Shown one piece after another: positions 1-14,100 of a DNA stretch of 64,000 bases. The notes under the pieces are model-generated. The model ran no database searches. It was not told the DNA's origin and saw nothing but the letters and a program-made list of their open reading frames with translations. The stretch lies in the NCBI GenBank assembly GCA_001692895.1, contig KV748185.1:806001-870000 (forward strand), written 5' to 3'. This DNA comes from Cenococcum geophilum 1.58. Its lineage: Eukaryota > Ascomycota > Dothideomycetes > Gloniales > Gloniaceae. Positions within the stretch are counted from its first letter, which is position 1, and every line of letters begins with the position of its first letter. Both the position numbers and the translations under genes were made by a program.

Positions 1-2457
1 AGTAACCGTTAGCTATAATAAACTAATATAGCTAGTAGAATGGCTCCGCCAGTCTAGTAAACCTTAGGCACCCCTTTAGTAAACCCTTAATTAAATCCTC
101 TAATGGCTAAGCAAAATTAAAAATAAGTATAACCCCCCCTTACCGGCGAACCGCACCTAAGCCGCTATAGCTACGCTTTTACAGCATAGAGAACCTACCC
201 CCCTTAAGTTAATAACCGGGTATATAATTATAATATAACCAAATATAGAATAAGTAAAGGGGCTTAGGGGATAATTAGAAATAGAAGTCCTTATAGAGAT
301 ATATAAAGAGGTTTATAACACTATTATAGTCTAATACCTTAAGAGCGAAGACATTAGAGTTACCCTAAAGGACTAATAGGTAAAGGAATAAGCCGTAAGG
401 GTAGGGGATAGGCTAGGAGAACGTATTAGTATAAAAGTACTTCGTAAGGATTACCTAGTTAAAGTCCTAGCGGTTCCTATAAACCTTAGGGTAAAAAAGG
501 GACGCTAGGCGGACAACATAGCAATTATATAGGAGATAGTAAGATAAACGGAACGCCTTATACTAGGACTTAAAATCACCTAAATTTAATGGCTTTAATA
601 GGAAAATATAAACTAAGTATATAATAAAAACAATAAGAGGATATAAGGGTTGCTAAAGACTTACTAAGAAGACGCCGGATAAACGTATAGCTCCCTTATT
701 ATTAGTATATATACACCAGGAATATAAAAACTCCTTATCTAAAAAGGAATAATTATAAATAGCCTTATATATAACATAAGGCTCTATAACTATAAACTAC
801 GCCTAAAATAATACTATTGCTGTATATAATAGGGACATACCTAATCTATATACGCAGTATAGGTATACTACAGTTACTATATAGGCCCCTATAATATAAG
901 ACATTGCTTAAATTAAGACTAAATAAAATGCGTAAACTGCTACTAAAGTATATATAAGGCGTAGGAGAGAAAAGACTGTATTAAATATAGGAGACGGAAG
1001 GCAAGGGCTTAATAGCTGCGGGAATAACTATACGCTAGGTTGTATAAATGGAAATAACAGGCAATAAGCTAGGGGGACGTAGGCGCCTTCCTAGCATTTT
1101 CTACCTTTAATACTAGAGGGCTAGGCTAGCCATCCCAAGCCTTAATAGGCTAGAAGCGACGCCGTATAATATTATTAGATTAATTAGGGATATAAGGGTT
1201 ATAAGGGATATAAGGGAGAGGACGCCCTATAGAAAGACCCCTATAGATAGTAATAGTAGGCTTAAAACTAGGATAATTAAAAATTAGACTTAATGCGGCA
1301 AATATAATATTTATAGCCGACCTATAAAGGGTATATAGCTGACTAGTAAGAATAGGGGAAGAACTAGTAATAATAATAGATTTAGATATAGAAGCGCTAA
1401 TAGGAACATAAGACATGGAAATAGAAAGCTTTATATAAAATAAGTAGTAACTAGGGTGTAGATATAAGAGATAAAAGCTCTAAATATTCTAGAGAAAGTA
1501 GAAATAGAAGAAGCGAGGAATAAAGGAAAGTTAAAGGACCCTTACTAGGGGTCCGCCACCTATCTATTATATAGTATAACTGCGGCAATACAAACTACCG
1601 CCTTATAAGGCCCCTACTAGACAGTCTAGACCTAGAGAAACATTATATCCTTACTATATAAGAACCGTATTATAATACCTTTATATAATTAACATACTGC
1701 CCCTAAGAATTCTAGCTCCTATATAAACTAAAAGCAGCTATATATATATACTTTATAATTAGTAAGGCTATTAGCCTGTCCTTATAGTTATAATAGGCAG
1801 TTAACCTAAATACTGTAGTTATAATAATCTAAATATATAGGGGACCGGTACAAATTATTAATGTATATAACCCTAGGGTTAAAGGGGTCCTATAAATAGA
1901 GAATATTATATTAGTAATAAGCTTACTAGAAACCAAAGGTATAGAGTTTATCCTACTAGAAGATATAAACCTCCACTACCCGCGGTAAAGGGGTATCTAT
2001 ATTGCTGTAGATTAACAGTTAAAGTGCCTACTAAGAGCTATAGATATCTAGGGCCTTAAGCTAGCTACCCCCCTAGGAGCAATTATATAGTAATAAGGTA
2101 CTGCTAGAAGTATAATTAACCTTATATTTATAGATAAAGGCCTATACTAAAGACTTAAAAGGTATAACCCTAAAGAAGAATAGGTACTTATCCTAGACTA
2201 TATCCCTATCTAGATATAGCTAGACCTAAATATTAAAGCGCAATTAAATAGAAAAAGATATGTAATAAGGAAGCTTAAGACAGATAGTTTCCTTAATATA
2301 GTTAAACAATAACTTTAAGACCTAAAAGAAATCCACCTAATACTAAACAAGTAAGGCTTATTGGCTACCCCTAAGGAAATTAACTAAAGACTAGAAAGGA
2401 TCTAGGCAGCAATTAAAAATAGGCTAGAAGAGTACTACTTGATTTTAAAACTGGGCC
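1..2457 (+). mobile_element. Decayed LINE (Tad-like), ORF1 and endonuclease part
   Basis: No open frame survives, but plus-strand translation shows LINE-like stretches. Around 810-950 a cysteine-rich, zinc-knuckle-like segment fits the end of ORF1. Around 1630-2340 there are remnants of an endonuclease/exonuclease/phosphatase domain, including a degraded DINLHYP motif near 1957 that corresponds to the usual DFNxHHP. Stops are almost all TAA/TAG and CA/TG is scarce, as expected after RIP. The element runs in from outside the window and is cut at 2457 by a gypsy LTR. The LINE segment at 16894-18290 has the same orientation but is not its direct continuation: the reverse transcriptase in between is missing. 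Class is inferred from short motifs only. Confidence 0.6.
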
Positions 2458-2884
2458 TATAATGGAACCTTATAGCAGGAACTATAATGGGTTCTATTAA
2501 TAGGCTAGGTGTATAGAAAATGTAAAGATAGTAGTTAACAACGTAATAATAACTGGTGGAGTGGTTGCCTAATAGATTAACTCTAATTATATTCTAAGAA
2601 TTATTATAAGGAAGAAACTATTTAGGTAGGGACTAAGGGTTCTTAAATACATAACTATACTCCTATAAAATCCTTCTTATACGTAATATACGTCTTATCT
2701 GTATTAAACGTAACGTCCCTTACGTTTAATACAGCTAACACGTTTAACCATTATATAACTCGCTTACTATTCCTTATTATATAGTTCTACGGGTTCTATC
2801 CTAGTCCGTGCCTATATTAACTAACTAGCTTCTTCTAACTCTTCTCTAAGGAGTTATAACATTGTACTTAAAGTATTTGTAATA
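2458..2884 (-). repeat. Gypsy LTR, left copy (3' LTR with respect to coding)
   Basis: This copy is 427 bp and nearly colinear with 16467-16893. Differences are mostly C/T and G/A transitions. Shared landmarks include the ttatagcaggaact block near the start and tccgtgcctatattaac near 2797. Confidence 0.88.
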
Positions 2885-3699
2885 CTATCTCCCTCCTTTT
2901 TATCTTTATCCTTAAAGATACCTAGTATCTCTAGGTTGTTTACTAGAGGTATAATATTCGTCTAATTAATTTAATTAATATTATTGCTTATTATACCTAA
3001 AGTAATTTCTTCTCTCTTCTGGGTTAAGTGTTGCCTTTATACCGTCTCCTTAATACTATCGCTAGGTGAAGTAATAGCGATTCCTTACTTTTGTTATGTA
3101 AAAGAGGGGTTAAGTTATATTATAATTGCGAGTCCCTCCAGTTACTAACCTTCCTCTTATTTTAAATGCACTTGCGCTAATATGCGTTTATTATATAATG
3201 TTTATTCTATATCTAATATTAAGTATACGCGTCCTATTATTCTTAATAGTTTTTAAGTTCCCTAAGTAATTTGTTATAGGGTCTTATATTTAATCTACCG
3301 CTATAAAGCTTAACGGTAAGCTAGCCTCTGCGCTGCCTAAGGTTTAGCATACCTTAGAAGAATCTATATATATTCTTAAAGCTTAGCGTCTAGCTTATAC
3401 TCGTCTTTAGCGTTTAGAATATGTCCGTAAGAAAGTTTATTTAAAGGAGTAGAAACTTATTTAACAAGGTCTTTAGGAACTAGGTAATAAGAGAACTAAC
3501 TCTCCTCCTATAGTAAGGGGAATAACTCTAAGTAGTTTAGCAGTCGCTCTTTTTAGGTCCCTTTTAGGTGACTTATTCTTTAATAATCCTTCTTTATTAA
3601 TATTACCTAACCTATTTTCTTCTGATACTCCTATACCTTTCTTATAGTATTCTTTAAATTCTCTAGTAGCTTCTAGGTAGTCTTAGTGTAGCTTATCTA

Positions 3700-4753
3700 C
3701 TTAACCTTATACTATATTTTGTTATTAATGTCCTTATAACTAATAATCTTTAAAACTTGCTATTTATCTTCTTCCTAATCTCTATATATATCTACCTTGT
3801 AAACTAGTAGTTTAATATTCCTATATACTAGTTTTAGCATCGCGATATACTCTATAGGGTAGATCTTTATTTTAGCTGGTAGGTTTAACTTAAACGTAAT
3901 TGGTGAAATCCTTTATATAACTTTAAAAGGTCCTAGTCTAATGTAGTCCAACTTCTTACTTAGTTGTTAACTTTTAAAAGTTTTGTGTAGTAGCTATACT
4001 TTATCTCCCTCCTTAAGATCTAGTCCCTTAAATCTCTTAGCATCGTAGTACTTTTTTATTCTTTGCTATACTGCCTTAGCTATTTCTATAAGGTTTATAT
4101 AAAGATTTATTAAAGTCTCTATTTTTTGCTTAGCTTTACTACTTGTTTTCTTTACTTAATGTAATAATAATAATGTTCTTAGCTTATATCCATAATTTGC
4201 CTTAAATAGTGACGTACCTATTCCTTCTTATAGTGTTATATTATATATAAACTATATAACTGGTAATAGTAATACCCAATTATTCTATACGTAATTAATA
4301 TAATATTTTAGATACTGTTTTAGTATCTAGTTTAATCTTTCTATTTAACCGTCTATCTGCGGATAATATGCGGTAGAAGTTGCTGCTTAAACTCTTTATT
4401 CCGCTAAGAATACCTCCTAAAATGCTACTATAAATCTTAGATCTCTATCCGATATAATTTTACTTAGTGCTCTATATCTTACGAATACTTCCTTAATATA
4501 GATTCTAGCGATATCTTCCGCTAAGATTTCTTCCGTATAGGCTATAAAGTATTCCTACTTTGTAAGCTTGTCTACTATTACTAAAATTATATTATAATCT
4601 TGTCCGGTAATAGAATCTCTTAACTTTAGTAACTTAATAATAAAGTCCTATAATATGACCTCCTATAGTCTTTCTGGTATTTTAATAGGTTGTAGCCCTC
4701 CATACAGCTTATGCCTTGTTAGTTTATTCCTTTAGTAATTTAGACACTCTTTA
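3700..4753 (-). pseudogene. Gypsy integrase remnant
   Basis: Minus-strand translation around 4300-4480 reads as the end of a gypsy integrase core. A recognisable SDRDLRF segment is followed by a degraded equivalent of the SxxHPQTDGQTER motif and the region leading to LRxY. Downstream (towards 3700) is the C-terminal integrase part. The frame is cut by the copia insertion at 4759, and stops are spread throughout. It continues in the RT/RNase H part at 11127-13500. Confidence 0.75.
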
Positions 4754-4758
4754 GTAAC

Positions 4759-4975
4759 TATTGGGAATAAAGGTAAATGGTCACCATATAAGGCATATTG
4801 CCGTCACGTGTAGCAAGTTGCCGTTACGTGCGGCAAGTTGCCATCACGTGCCGCCGCGGCACTAGCGTGGTAAGGAACCTTAAGTTCCTTACCCCTTTCT
4901 TAAAGAAGAAAATAGAATAATTATTATACTATCTACGAACCGTAGCTACGTGATATCCCCCTTATGTAACTAACA
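4759..4975 (+). repeat. Copia 5' LTR
   Basis: The 217-bp LTR matches 10905-11121. It carries a short internal repeat (gcaagttgccrtyacgtgc repeated around 4800-4850) and a ttccttacccctttcttaaag block. It is preceded by target duplication GTAAC at 4754-4758. Confidence 0.92.
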
Positions 4976-5539
4976 CTGATTAGTGGTTAACTTTACAGTT
5001 ATGCTATAGAACAGCTAGGTATTTACCAAAAAGAGATAAGCTACTGTATTAGTGCTACTCGTGCTAAGGGAAGCTGTCTTTTAAGGTTAGGACTGGTCCT
5101 AAACCTTAAATAGAACTCTTCTACGAATCTAAGGATTTAAAGGCCAGAACTAGTCCTAAGCCTTCCCTAGATTATAGATTTTTGCGTTTATTATATAGAA
5201 TAACACGCTTTACGAGTTTTCGCGATTTAAGGCTAGAACTGGTCCTAAGCTCTATAATTACAAATATACGTTACGAATACGTACCAAACGATAATCCCTA
5301 TACTACTAATATTCCCTTTCTCCAAAGATATAACTATGGCCACTCTAAACAACTGAAGAGACTCCTTACTACTAGGGGTAGCTATATACGCGAAACTCAT
5401 CAATAAAGATTAGGACGTATTTACCTTTAATATAATAACCTATACCGTAAAATAAGTTAACGGCTTTTTCTTATACTATATTCTATTCTACTAAAATAGC
5501 TACTATACCGATTTATAGTTATAGAAATACTTTAGGGAG

Positions 5540-8500
5540 GATTTTATAGAATGGACCGCTGACACCTAGGCACTTAGCAATGTTAATATTATTTAGGATT
5601 TTTAAGACTCCCTCTAAAGGAATAGGGTGTATATTACTAAGGATAGTAACCTAATTACTAGTAATATTTATGCCGTTTTTACTAGTATAGAAGAACTAGT
5701 ATAGACGGAAGCTAAGATTATATATTAACTACGGAAACCTAAAACTAACCTATATTCTTTAGAAGGCAACTTTAATTTAGAATAAAACCCCTAGAACGCT
5801 ACTCTTCTACCTAAAGGTGCTCTCCTACCTAGAGATGCTCTTCCTCTACCTTTACTACCTTTAACTCCTCTATCCCAGCCAACCGATAAGCCTTTATCTT
5901 AAGAAGTTACGAATCTAATAAAGGTATATTTAAATAAAGAGAAGAAGTTTAGAGGAGAATTATATAATATACTCGGAGTAAAACTATAGGTCTTTTATAA
6001 CTGCTGCAATAAGATTAGAATTTAACGCCACTAGTTCTATTATGCTTTCTCTATTATATTAAAGGGACAAGCGGCAACGTTCTATTACGACTATATTATA
6101 GGTAAAAACTATAGCTTTAATATAATGCTTTAGCTTACTAGAGCCTACTTTAAAACCAATAAGAACCGCTAACTCTATATATCTAAATGGCGGGAGACTA
6201 TATTTTAGAGAGTTATTGCTTCTAACCTAACAATAACTCGCCTAGAGTGCCTTTAACTACTCTTTAATAAACTCTAGAAAATCTAACGCGGACTTACCGA
6301 AACTTACTAAAATAAGAATAGCCTAAGGGACTAGGTTATCTTAGTATACTGTAGCGTTCCTAAGTGTAACTTGGCGCTATATAAACCTATAGATATATTT
6401 AAAGGAGTATATACCAAGCTACGCTTTGCCGTAAGTACTATAATATAAATATAAGAATCTTAATAGCTCTATACCAAAAGCCCTACCTAACCAAGCGTTC
6501 CTAACCAATATAATTATAACTAGACTAATTAAATATATGGCGGCCGTAGTAGGGAATACAGTAAAGGGTATAATTAATGTCGACTATAAGGTAATTATGG
6601 AGGTCCTTATGGAGGTTTATTTTAAAGTAATTACTAAAAGAAGTACTATATTTATAAGAAGCCAAATTGCTAGTTAACTAGATACTCCCTTAATAAGTAA
6701 AAAGAGGTATATAATAAGTTCCGTTAGAGTATAAGAAACGTTAGAAATTATAAGGTTACTACGGCCTACTTTTAAAGCTTTTTAGTTTAATACGAAGGCG
6801 TAGAAAACCTTAAGGGTAAGATTAATAAGACTAAATAGCTCCTTATAGATATAGAAATTAAGGACTACTTACCTAACCAATACTTTACTAAGTATGGTAA
6901 GGTAAATAGCATATAAACCGTTGCTGTTCTTAATAACCAATCTATACTCCATTTTATTATAAAGTTAGATATCTTTAATAAGCTAAAGGAGAGCTCCGCG
7001 TTTTCCTTTAATAACAGATACTTAGCGAACGTCTTCTATAGTATTATGCCGGATACTAGAGCCGTAGGAGTATCTATAGTAGGAGAACCTTAAGTTCAAG
7101 CCCTTTAGTAGCTTAATAGCTTTATTTAGATTAACTATTCAACGGTAGGCTAATATACGATTTATTTTGGTAAAGGTACTATAATCTCTCTCGGCACAAT
7201 TAGGGTTTAAACCCCCTTAGGGTATATTACTTTTTACGTTATTCCCACGAATACCCCGTTTCTATTTTGTATTAAAGATATAGATAAACTAGGCGTTAAG
7301 CTTAATAACCTTAAGAATATACTCGTGTAGGGAGATAATTGGGTGCCTATTATACGCAAATAGGGTTATCCTTAGCTGCTCCTTTAATAACTAGAAAAGA
7401 GTATTGCTTAGAGCTATTTAACTAAGTTAGAGTTACGCCAACTATACTATTATTTTGGTTACCTATTAGTTTACTAATTGCTTAGGGTTCTTTAGTAAGC
7501 AGGCTATGAAGTTAAGGTTAAGGCAATTAAGTATCTTATAAAATACTACTACCACTACTAAATAAACTAGAGGTCCCCTAGCCGATTTAAGTTCACCCTT
7601 AAAGATAATTACGACTTTAACTTCTATATTATCGTTAACGTTATATACCTTAGCGGCAAGCTAGTACTCTAAGTTATTAACTTCTTAACCTCCTTCTAAG
7701 CCGCACGATTCTTAAAGGATATATTAGCTAGGAATGCATAGGATACCCTTTAGTTATACTAGATTAATATTTACCTAGGACCCCCTAATTAAATCGTTTA
7801 TAATATAAAAAAGAACTTCTTATCTATAGAGTTCCAATAACAAATAAAGGCAATAGCAATTGAGGTTAAGGAAGTCCCTATTAAGGCACATAATAGTATT
7901 AAAAAAGTGGAGCAATATTACGCGCCATTACGCCGCGTATATAAGATTATCTCTTTAAAACTAAAGGACACTAGCGAAGAACTTACCTTATAAATAGCTG
8001 TTAAAGCTATTAACAATTCCGCTGGCCTAGATAGACTTATACCTACGTTACTAGTCTTTAGCGCCTACCTATAAATAACTAATAATTCTCCACTATCTCC
8101 CTCTATTGTGTAATAAGCTAAGGCGATTTATAAGGTAATAAAGGAGGTATAATACCTCTATGCTATACGCCAGGTTAATAACGTACTAGGAATAAGAAAT
8201 AGCCTAAATACCTTAACTGCGCTTAATCTGCCACTCTAGTTTAAAGTACGCGTATAGTATAAAAGGGGAGGATGGTTAGGCCTATATTAACTTATTATAA
8301 TTAATGGTTAAACTTATACTATTTAGATGCCTTATAGACCCACCTAATTCCGTTTAACTGTTATTAAGCCTTACTATAAAGATAATAATTCTAAGCCTTT
8401 ACAGGATGCCCTAGAAGATGCCCTAGAAGAGAACCACGATTAATATACTCTAGAAGGCGACTATAATCCTAATATAATTGTAGTAGATACGCTACAACTA

Positions 8501-10235
8501 TGACGCGGTAGAGGTCGCCTAAAGGGATTATAAAATCGCTAACACCTTATTAATTTTAAAGAACAATTTGTTACTGCCATTAAGAATAAAGTTAAGTTAT
8601 TAATGGCCTTTATAACAGCTAAAGAGAAGGCTAACTTTAAGCTCGCAAAATAGCTCTAAAAGGAAGGTCGTATTATAACCTTAGGAACTCCTTTCTAAGT
8701 ATCCGATAAATAGGAGATCGACAGTCTTATTATAAGAGGAGTCTTTAAATTTAAGAAATATAACCCTACTAAGTTCGATAGAGTTTATATCTTTAAGTTA
8801 AGAATAGTTAACAAGATTAAGGGCAAAGCTACTAACGCCCTATTTAAGAAATTAAGGCTTATTATCTAAGGTTATAATAATAATAGTAAAGAGATAATTC
8901 TTATATAATCTCCTATAATTTAACAAGCTAGTTAGCGAGTTATTATTACATTAGCTCCCTCCTTAATAAAGAATAGAATAGTAGTTTATTTATAAGATAT
9001 TACTTAAGCCTACACCTAATTAAAGACGCACTTTTAGCGCTTAATATTAGCATACCTTCCGGAGTAAATTCGCTACCAGTATCCTAAAGATATAATTATA
9101 GTTNTGCTTAAGCTATTATATAGAATNNCANAGGNAGGAACTTACTAGTGGGCTACCTATAGTAAGCACTATAAAGAGAAGCTTTTAATAACTACTTCTA
9201 TATTTGATCCCTGCTTCCTTATTATAACCACGGGAACCCTATTTAGAATTGTCGGTATATAAACTAATGATATAATTATCTTAGGAGACGACTAATTCTT
9301 AGCTCTTAAAGAGGATAAGCTAGTAAAGGTAAATCTTATAGCAAAGCTAAAGGAAAAGCTTAACTTAATAATACTATTACTCTTTAATGGATATATCCTC
9401 TCCCTAAATAAGGATTCCATTACTTTACGCTAGAAGGGTTAAGGTAAGAAGATTAACGTTATTAATGTTAATTCCCTAAAGTAAGGATATGTGGAGCAAC
9501 GCGCTCGCGGAGCTTATATTACTTCTATCTATTAACCTAAGGCTTTATTTAATCTCTTTGTTACCGCCTAATACTAAAAACCAACTAAGGACGACGTTCT
9601 TGCCCTAAATAAATATTTTTTCTAGCAAATGAACCATCTTGATTGGGGACTACTCTATATACCTATTAATCTTCCTACCACTAAGCTCTTTGTATTTATT
9701 AATAGATTATTTATAAATAATAAAGATTTTAGCTCCTAGTTGGGATATAAGATTATTATTATAAATAAATTTACTAGAGAGAATAACTTTATAATCTATA
9801 GCAATCTTATTTATTAAAGCTTAACTAAGAGCAAGCGCGTTACCTAAAGTGTTTTAGCATTAGAGATATATAGAATAGTTAGTGGAGTTAATATGGTAAT
9901 TACAATTGGAACTACCCTAAAGATAATTATAGATCGACTTAAACTTTCTATTATCCCTATAATCGTATACACCGATTTATTTTCCCTCTATAAGTATTTA
10001 GTTAAGCTCGGTACTATAAAGGAGAAGCGCCTTATAATTAATATTATGGCACTTTAGTAATTCTATAAGCGTTAAGAACTCTTTAAGATTTAATAGATTA
10101 ATGGCTAAGATAACCCAGTAAATGCGATAATAAAGGCGAACCTAAATAAGGCACTAGAGACGTTTATTAATATAAATACTCTACGTATATAAGTTAAAGG
10201 TTGGGTTAAAAGGGAGTCCTTATAAATTTCTTAGT
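5540..10235 (+). pseudogene. Copia gag-pol remnant (gag, integrase, RT, RNase H)
   Basis: With stops ignored, the plus strand around 8650-9480 gives a copia RT. It runs from a degraded GTPF/EIDSLI segment, through a KIKGKATNALFKKLRLII-like stretch (consensus K-ARLVxQGY) and RDITxAYTQ-like residues, to a TDDTIILGD-like catalytic box near 9260-9285. Around 9870-10150 the RNase H shows ALEIYR and ends in an INGxxNPxDAxTK-type motif, typical of copia. The 5500-6900 part is gag-like. Ambiguous bases occur at 9104, 9127, 9128, 9131 and 9135. It is not translatable as it stands. Confidence 0.8.
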
Positions 10236-10545
10236 CATATAAGGTCTTAAGATGTCCAGGAACTTTAACCGGCGGTTAAAGTTGTTTAATTAGTTAGATT
10301 CTATAGACCCTAACTTAAACTAGCTAATTAGGATTTTCTATCCCCAGGATAAAAAATCGCTATTAGCTCGCTTACCGCTAGCGCCTTAGCGGCCCTACTA
10401 ATAAGATATTTACCTATAACTTATAAGCAAAAAAGCACTACGTGTTAAGAGGTAAATTTTAGGACAGCAAGACTTATATTATAATGGCAATAGTAAGTAA
10501 GGAGGATTAATTTTTATTCCGCTAGTTAAGCGGTATATATATATA

Positions 10546-10860
10546 ATAATAATTCATTGCTTAACGTCCGATTCGGATCCCTACTGGGCCCACGCGGACT
10601 ACTCCTTATTTACATGTGGGGAGAAAACTCTATTTAAGAAAAATGAGAAAACCCCGTGATCCATCTCCCCGCCTTTTGGGACTCGCCTGTTTTTAGCGCC
10701 TGCGAGTCGCCTGTGGTGCTCTACTACCTTACTGTTTGACCTCCTTGGGAACCACTGCTGCCGTAACAAGCCTACGGACGCGCTAGTATCACAAACTTTT
10801 ACTCTACTACTGTAGAGTTACTAGGGGGCACCTGCTGCTCGCCCCCTTGCCTTCTATTAC
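10546..10860 (-). mobile_element. 5'-truncated LINE fragment inserted in copia
   Basis: These 315 bp match the 3' end of the LINE copies at 16894-18290 (opposite orientation) and 53045-56703 (same orientation). The 3' tail is a TAA/TTA-type simple repeat instead of poly(A). It is flanked by a 15-bp direct repeat starting cggtatat at 10531-10545 and 10861-10875, the target-site duplication of target-primed insertion. It keeps more C and G at RIP sites than the other two copies, so it has suffered the least mutation. Confidence 0.9.
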
Positions 10861-10904
10861 CGGTATATATATATAGATGGCAACTATAAAAGAAGAGTTG
10901 CTAG

Positions 10905-11121
10905 TGTTGGGAATAAAGGTAAATGGTCACTATATAAGGTATATTGCTATCACATATAGCAAGTTGCTATTACGTATAGTAAGTTGCTATTACGTGCCGC
11001 CGCGGCACTAGCGTAGTAAAGAACCTTAAGTTCCTTACCCCTTTCTTAAAGAAGAAAATAGAACAATTATTATACTATCTACGAACCGTAGCTACGTGAT
11101 ATCCCCCTTGTGTAACCAACA
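10905..11121 (+). repeat. Copia 3' LTR
   Basis: The 217-bp LTR pairs with 4759-4975. It begins TGTTGG and ends CCAACA, with the second GTAAC target duplication at 11122-11126. Confidence 0.92.
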
Positions 11122-11126
11122 GTAAC

Positions 11127-14100
11127 CCTTTTAGCTATTCTTTAGATTCCGTTAATAATATACTCCTCCTAAAGTCTTAATACTAAGCCTGTAGCTCTAT
11201 TATGTCCTTAAGTTAGTCCCTTATAGAAGTCCTCTATAAACTACTCTGCTATACTTCTTAGGATATACTTTACTTTTTAATTTTCGTATATATCTAACTA
11301 TAAATCTTCTAGCTATACTTCTAGAATTCTTTATATCTAAAAGCTTTTTAGTATCTTATAGACCTTTTCTAATTTATTCTCTTAAGTTACTATAATTTTT
11401 AGATAATTATACCTAATTAGTCTATCTATATCTTTTTGTAGTAAAGCCCCTAATGGCTTATTATTATTTTATAGTTTAGCCTTTTAACTTAACGCATCGG
11501 CTCGCGTATTATCTATACCCTTAATATACTAAATCTTAAAATAGTACTTTATAAGCATCTCTACCCATCTAACCTGCCTTTAGTTAAGTTCCTTTATTAT
11601 TAAAAATCCTGTTAGGTTCTTATAATCCGTTTTAACTATAAATAGTTTTTTTTATACCTTATAAGAATGCTCTTTATTTCTTTAGTGCTGTAACTATACC
11701 TAACAACTCCTTATTATAGATGCTATAGTTTAACTCTAATAGTATTATCTTCCGACTATAGTATACTACTAAATGCCATCTATCTAGATGCTTTTATATA
11801 AAGTATACTCCTAGTATAAAGTCTAATGTATCTATTTCTATAACCGTCTTTAGTCCTAGTTAATAGATTTTAAGAACTAGCTCCTAGGTAAATAACTCTT
11901 TAACTTTCTTAAAAAGTTTTTACTGTTCCTCTCCCTATACCTATAGTTCTTCTTTTTTCGTTAATTGCGTAAATAGTTTAATATCCTTTAACTATTGCGC
12001 TATAAACCTTCTGTAGTAATTGCAAAACCCTAGAAATAATCTTAACTGTATAACGTTCTCTAGTTCCTACTAATTTATTATAGCCTTAATCTTCTTTAAA
12101 TCTATACTAAGTTGGCCTAGTTTAATAATAAATCTAACGAAATTGGTCTTTCTAGTGAAGAACTTGCATTTCTTAATTGCTACTAGTATNTNTTNTTNCT
12201 ATAGTCTCTTTAAGACCTATTTAACGTNTTCTCTATATTCTTCCTTATTTATTAAGTAGATAATAATATTGTTAAGGTATACTATAATAAATTTATCTAA
12301 ATGTTCTTCTAATATATTATTAATACGCTTTTAAAACGTTGCTAGTGCGTTTATAAGCCTGAATTATATAACTAATAGTTTATATAGTCCTTCCTTTAAC
12401 CTAAAGGCTGCCTTCTATTTATTGCCTTCCTTAATCCTAATCTAATAGTACGCCTATCTTAGATCTATTTTTGTAAAGATTTACGCATTACTAATCCTAT
12501 CTTAGATTTCACTAATTAAGGGTAAAGGATACCTATCCTTTCTAGTAATACTGTTTAACTATCTGTAGTTAATATATAGCCTTAGTTTACCATTCTTTTT
12601 TAGTACAAATAGTACTAGATAACCCGCTAATAACTGCGATGGTCTAATATATCCCTTTTATAAGTTTTCTTAGATAAACTCTTTTAATACTCTACTTTCT
12701 TCTTTAGTAAGCTTATAGATTGGAAAAAACCTTAAACTTATTCCTGGTTTTAATTCTATTTTATAATCCCATACTATATACTTTAATAGCTTTTTACTCT
12801 TAGGTAACTATAGTTTCTTACTATACTTATAGTATCTTTTTGGTATATAGCTTAGCCCTTTTTCTATTTCTTTATAGGTCGCTCCTACTTAGTACTATAC
12901 TAATTTGGCTTATTATCACATCTTATAGTATTAAGTATCCCTAATATTAACCTAACCTATAACCTAATTAATCTTTAGATTATATTCTTGTAACTAAGGC
13001 ATTCTTAATACTGCCTTATTATTCCCTAATAGTAATATATTAAAAGACATCTTAATTTATCTTCCTTTAATAGTTAACTAAATAGGTCCTATTTTAAGAT
13101 TGATAATGCCTCCTTTATAGGCTATTAGATCTCCTAAAATTGTTATTAATAGGTAAGGACGTTCCTTCTACCTATATAGTAACCCTATTCTTTTAACTAC
13201 TGCTAGTAAGATATAGTTTCTTATTACTCCACTATCTACCAATACCTTAAACTGTTAATCTTGCCATTTAACTTATAAATTTAGGTGTTATTTTTAAATT
13301 CCTTTAAGGGTCTAAGGCTCTACTACTAGCTCCCTCTAGTCTTATGGGCCTCTACTTTTCCTAACTACTAGCTACTAGATCCTATTTATACTTAGTCTAA
13401 CTTAGGCCAATACTTAGTTCGTTTTTTATCTTTAATATACTATAAATAGGTATTCTCTAGATATTTCCACCATTGTTATTTATCTAGGCATTCTTCCATA
13501 AGGAATTTTCCTAGTTAAAGTATTAAGTCCCCTTATTCTTAAACTTCTACTAGGTGCCAACTATGTATATACTTAGCGTTTTAATACTTCGCCTTATCCG
13601 TTATCTAATACATCCTTATTAAATACTTTTAATTTTTGTCCTTTAGTGCTCTATATATGTTATACGCATTATCTATATATACTATCTACGATAGTATATA
13701 ATATGCTTAATGTCTTAGGTTAACTCTCAGTTTATCTTTATCCCTAAGTTTAAACCTTTCTTATATTAATCTAAGCGTTGTAACTTTACTCGCGGGTACT
13801 AAGATTCGCCTTTCGCTTCTCTAGTCCTTTAATTACTCCTCTAGATCCTTTAATATTATAATTAAGGCTCCCTTAATATAAGTTATAGCCTTCTCTATAA
13901 TTAGGTGGTCTTAAATAACTTTTTCGTCTAACTATATATAGAAATCCTCCTATTTATTATTATGTCGTTGCCTATACTACTTTTAGTATAGCTGCTTAAG
14001 TATATACGGCTTATCTGTAAGAAAATATCTCTTTATTACTATGTCGTAATAGCCTTTAGTATATCGTTCCTTAAACCTAGTAAAAATCCCTAGATCCTCT

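Larger units (their letters stand above)
4759..11121 (+). mobile_element. Ty1/copia LTR retrotransposon nested in gypsy
   Basis: Two 217-bp LTRs (4759-4975, 10905-11121) start TRTTGG and end CYAACA, forming the usual short inverted ends. The flanks are identical 5-bp duplications GTAAC at 4754-4758 and 11122-11126, which prove a single insertion event into the gypsy element. The internal region reads on the plus strand as gag, integrase, RT and RNase H in copia order. The frames contain many TAA/TAG codons. LTR differences are almost all transitions, with the 3' LTR more eroded (gcc to gct, cgtgc to cgtat). A small LINE fragment sits in its 3' untranslated part. Confidence 0.92.
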
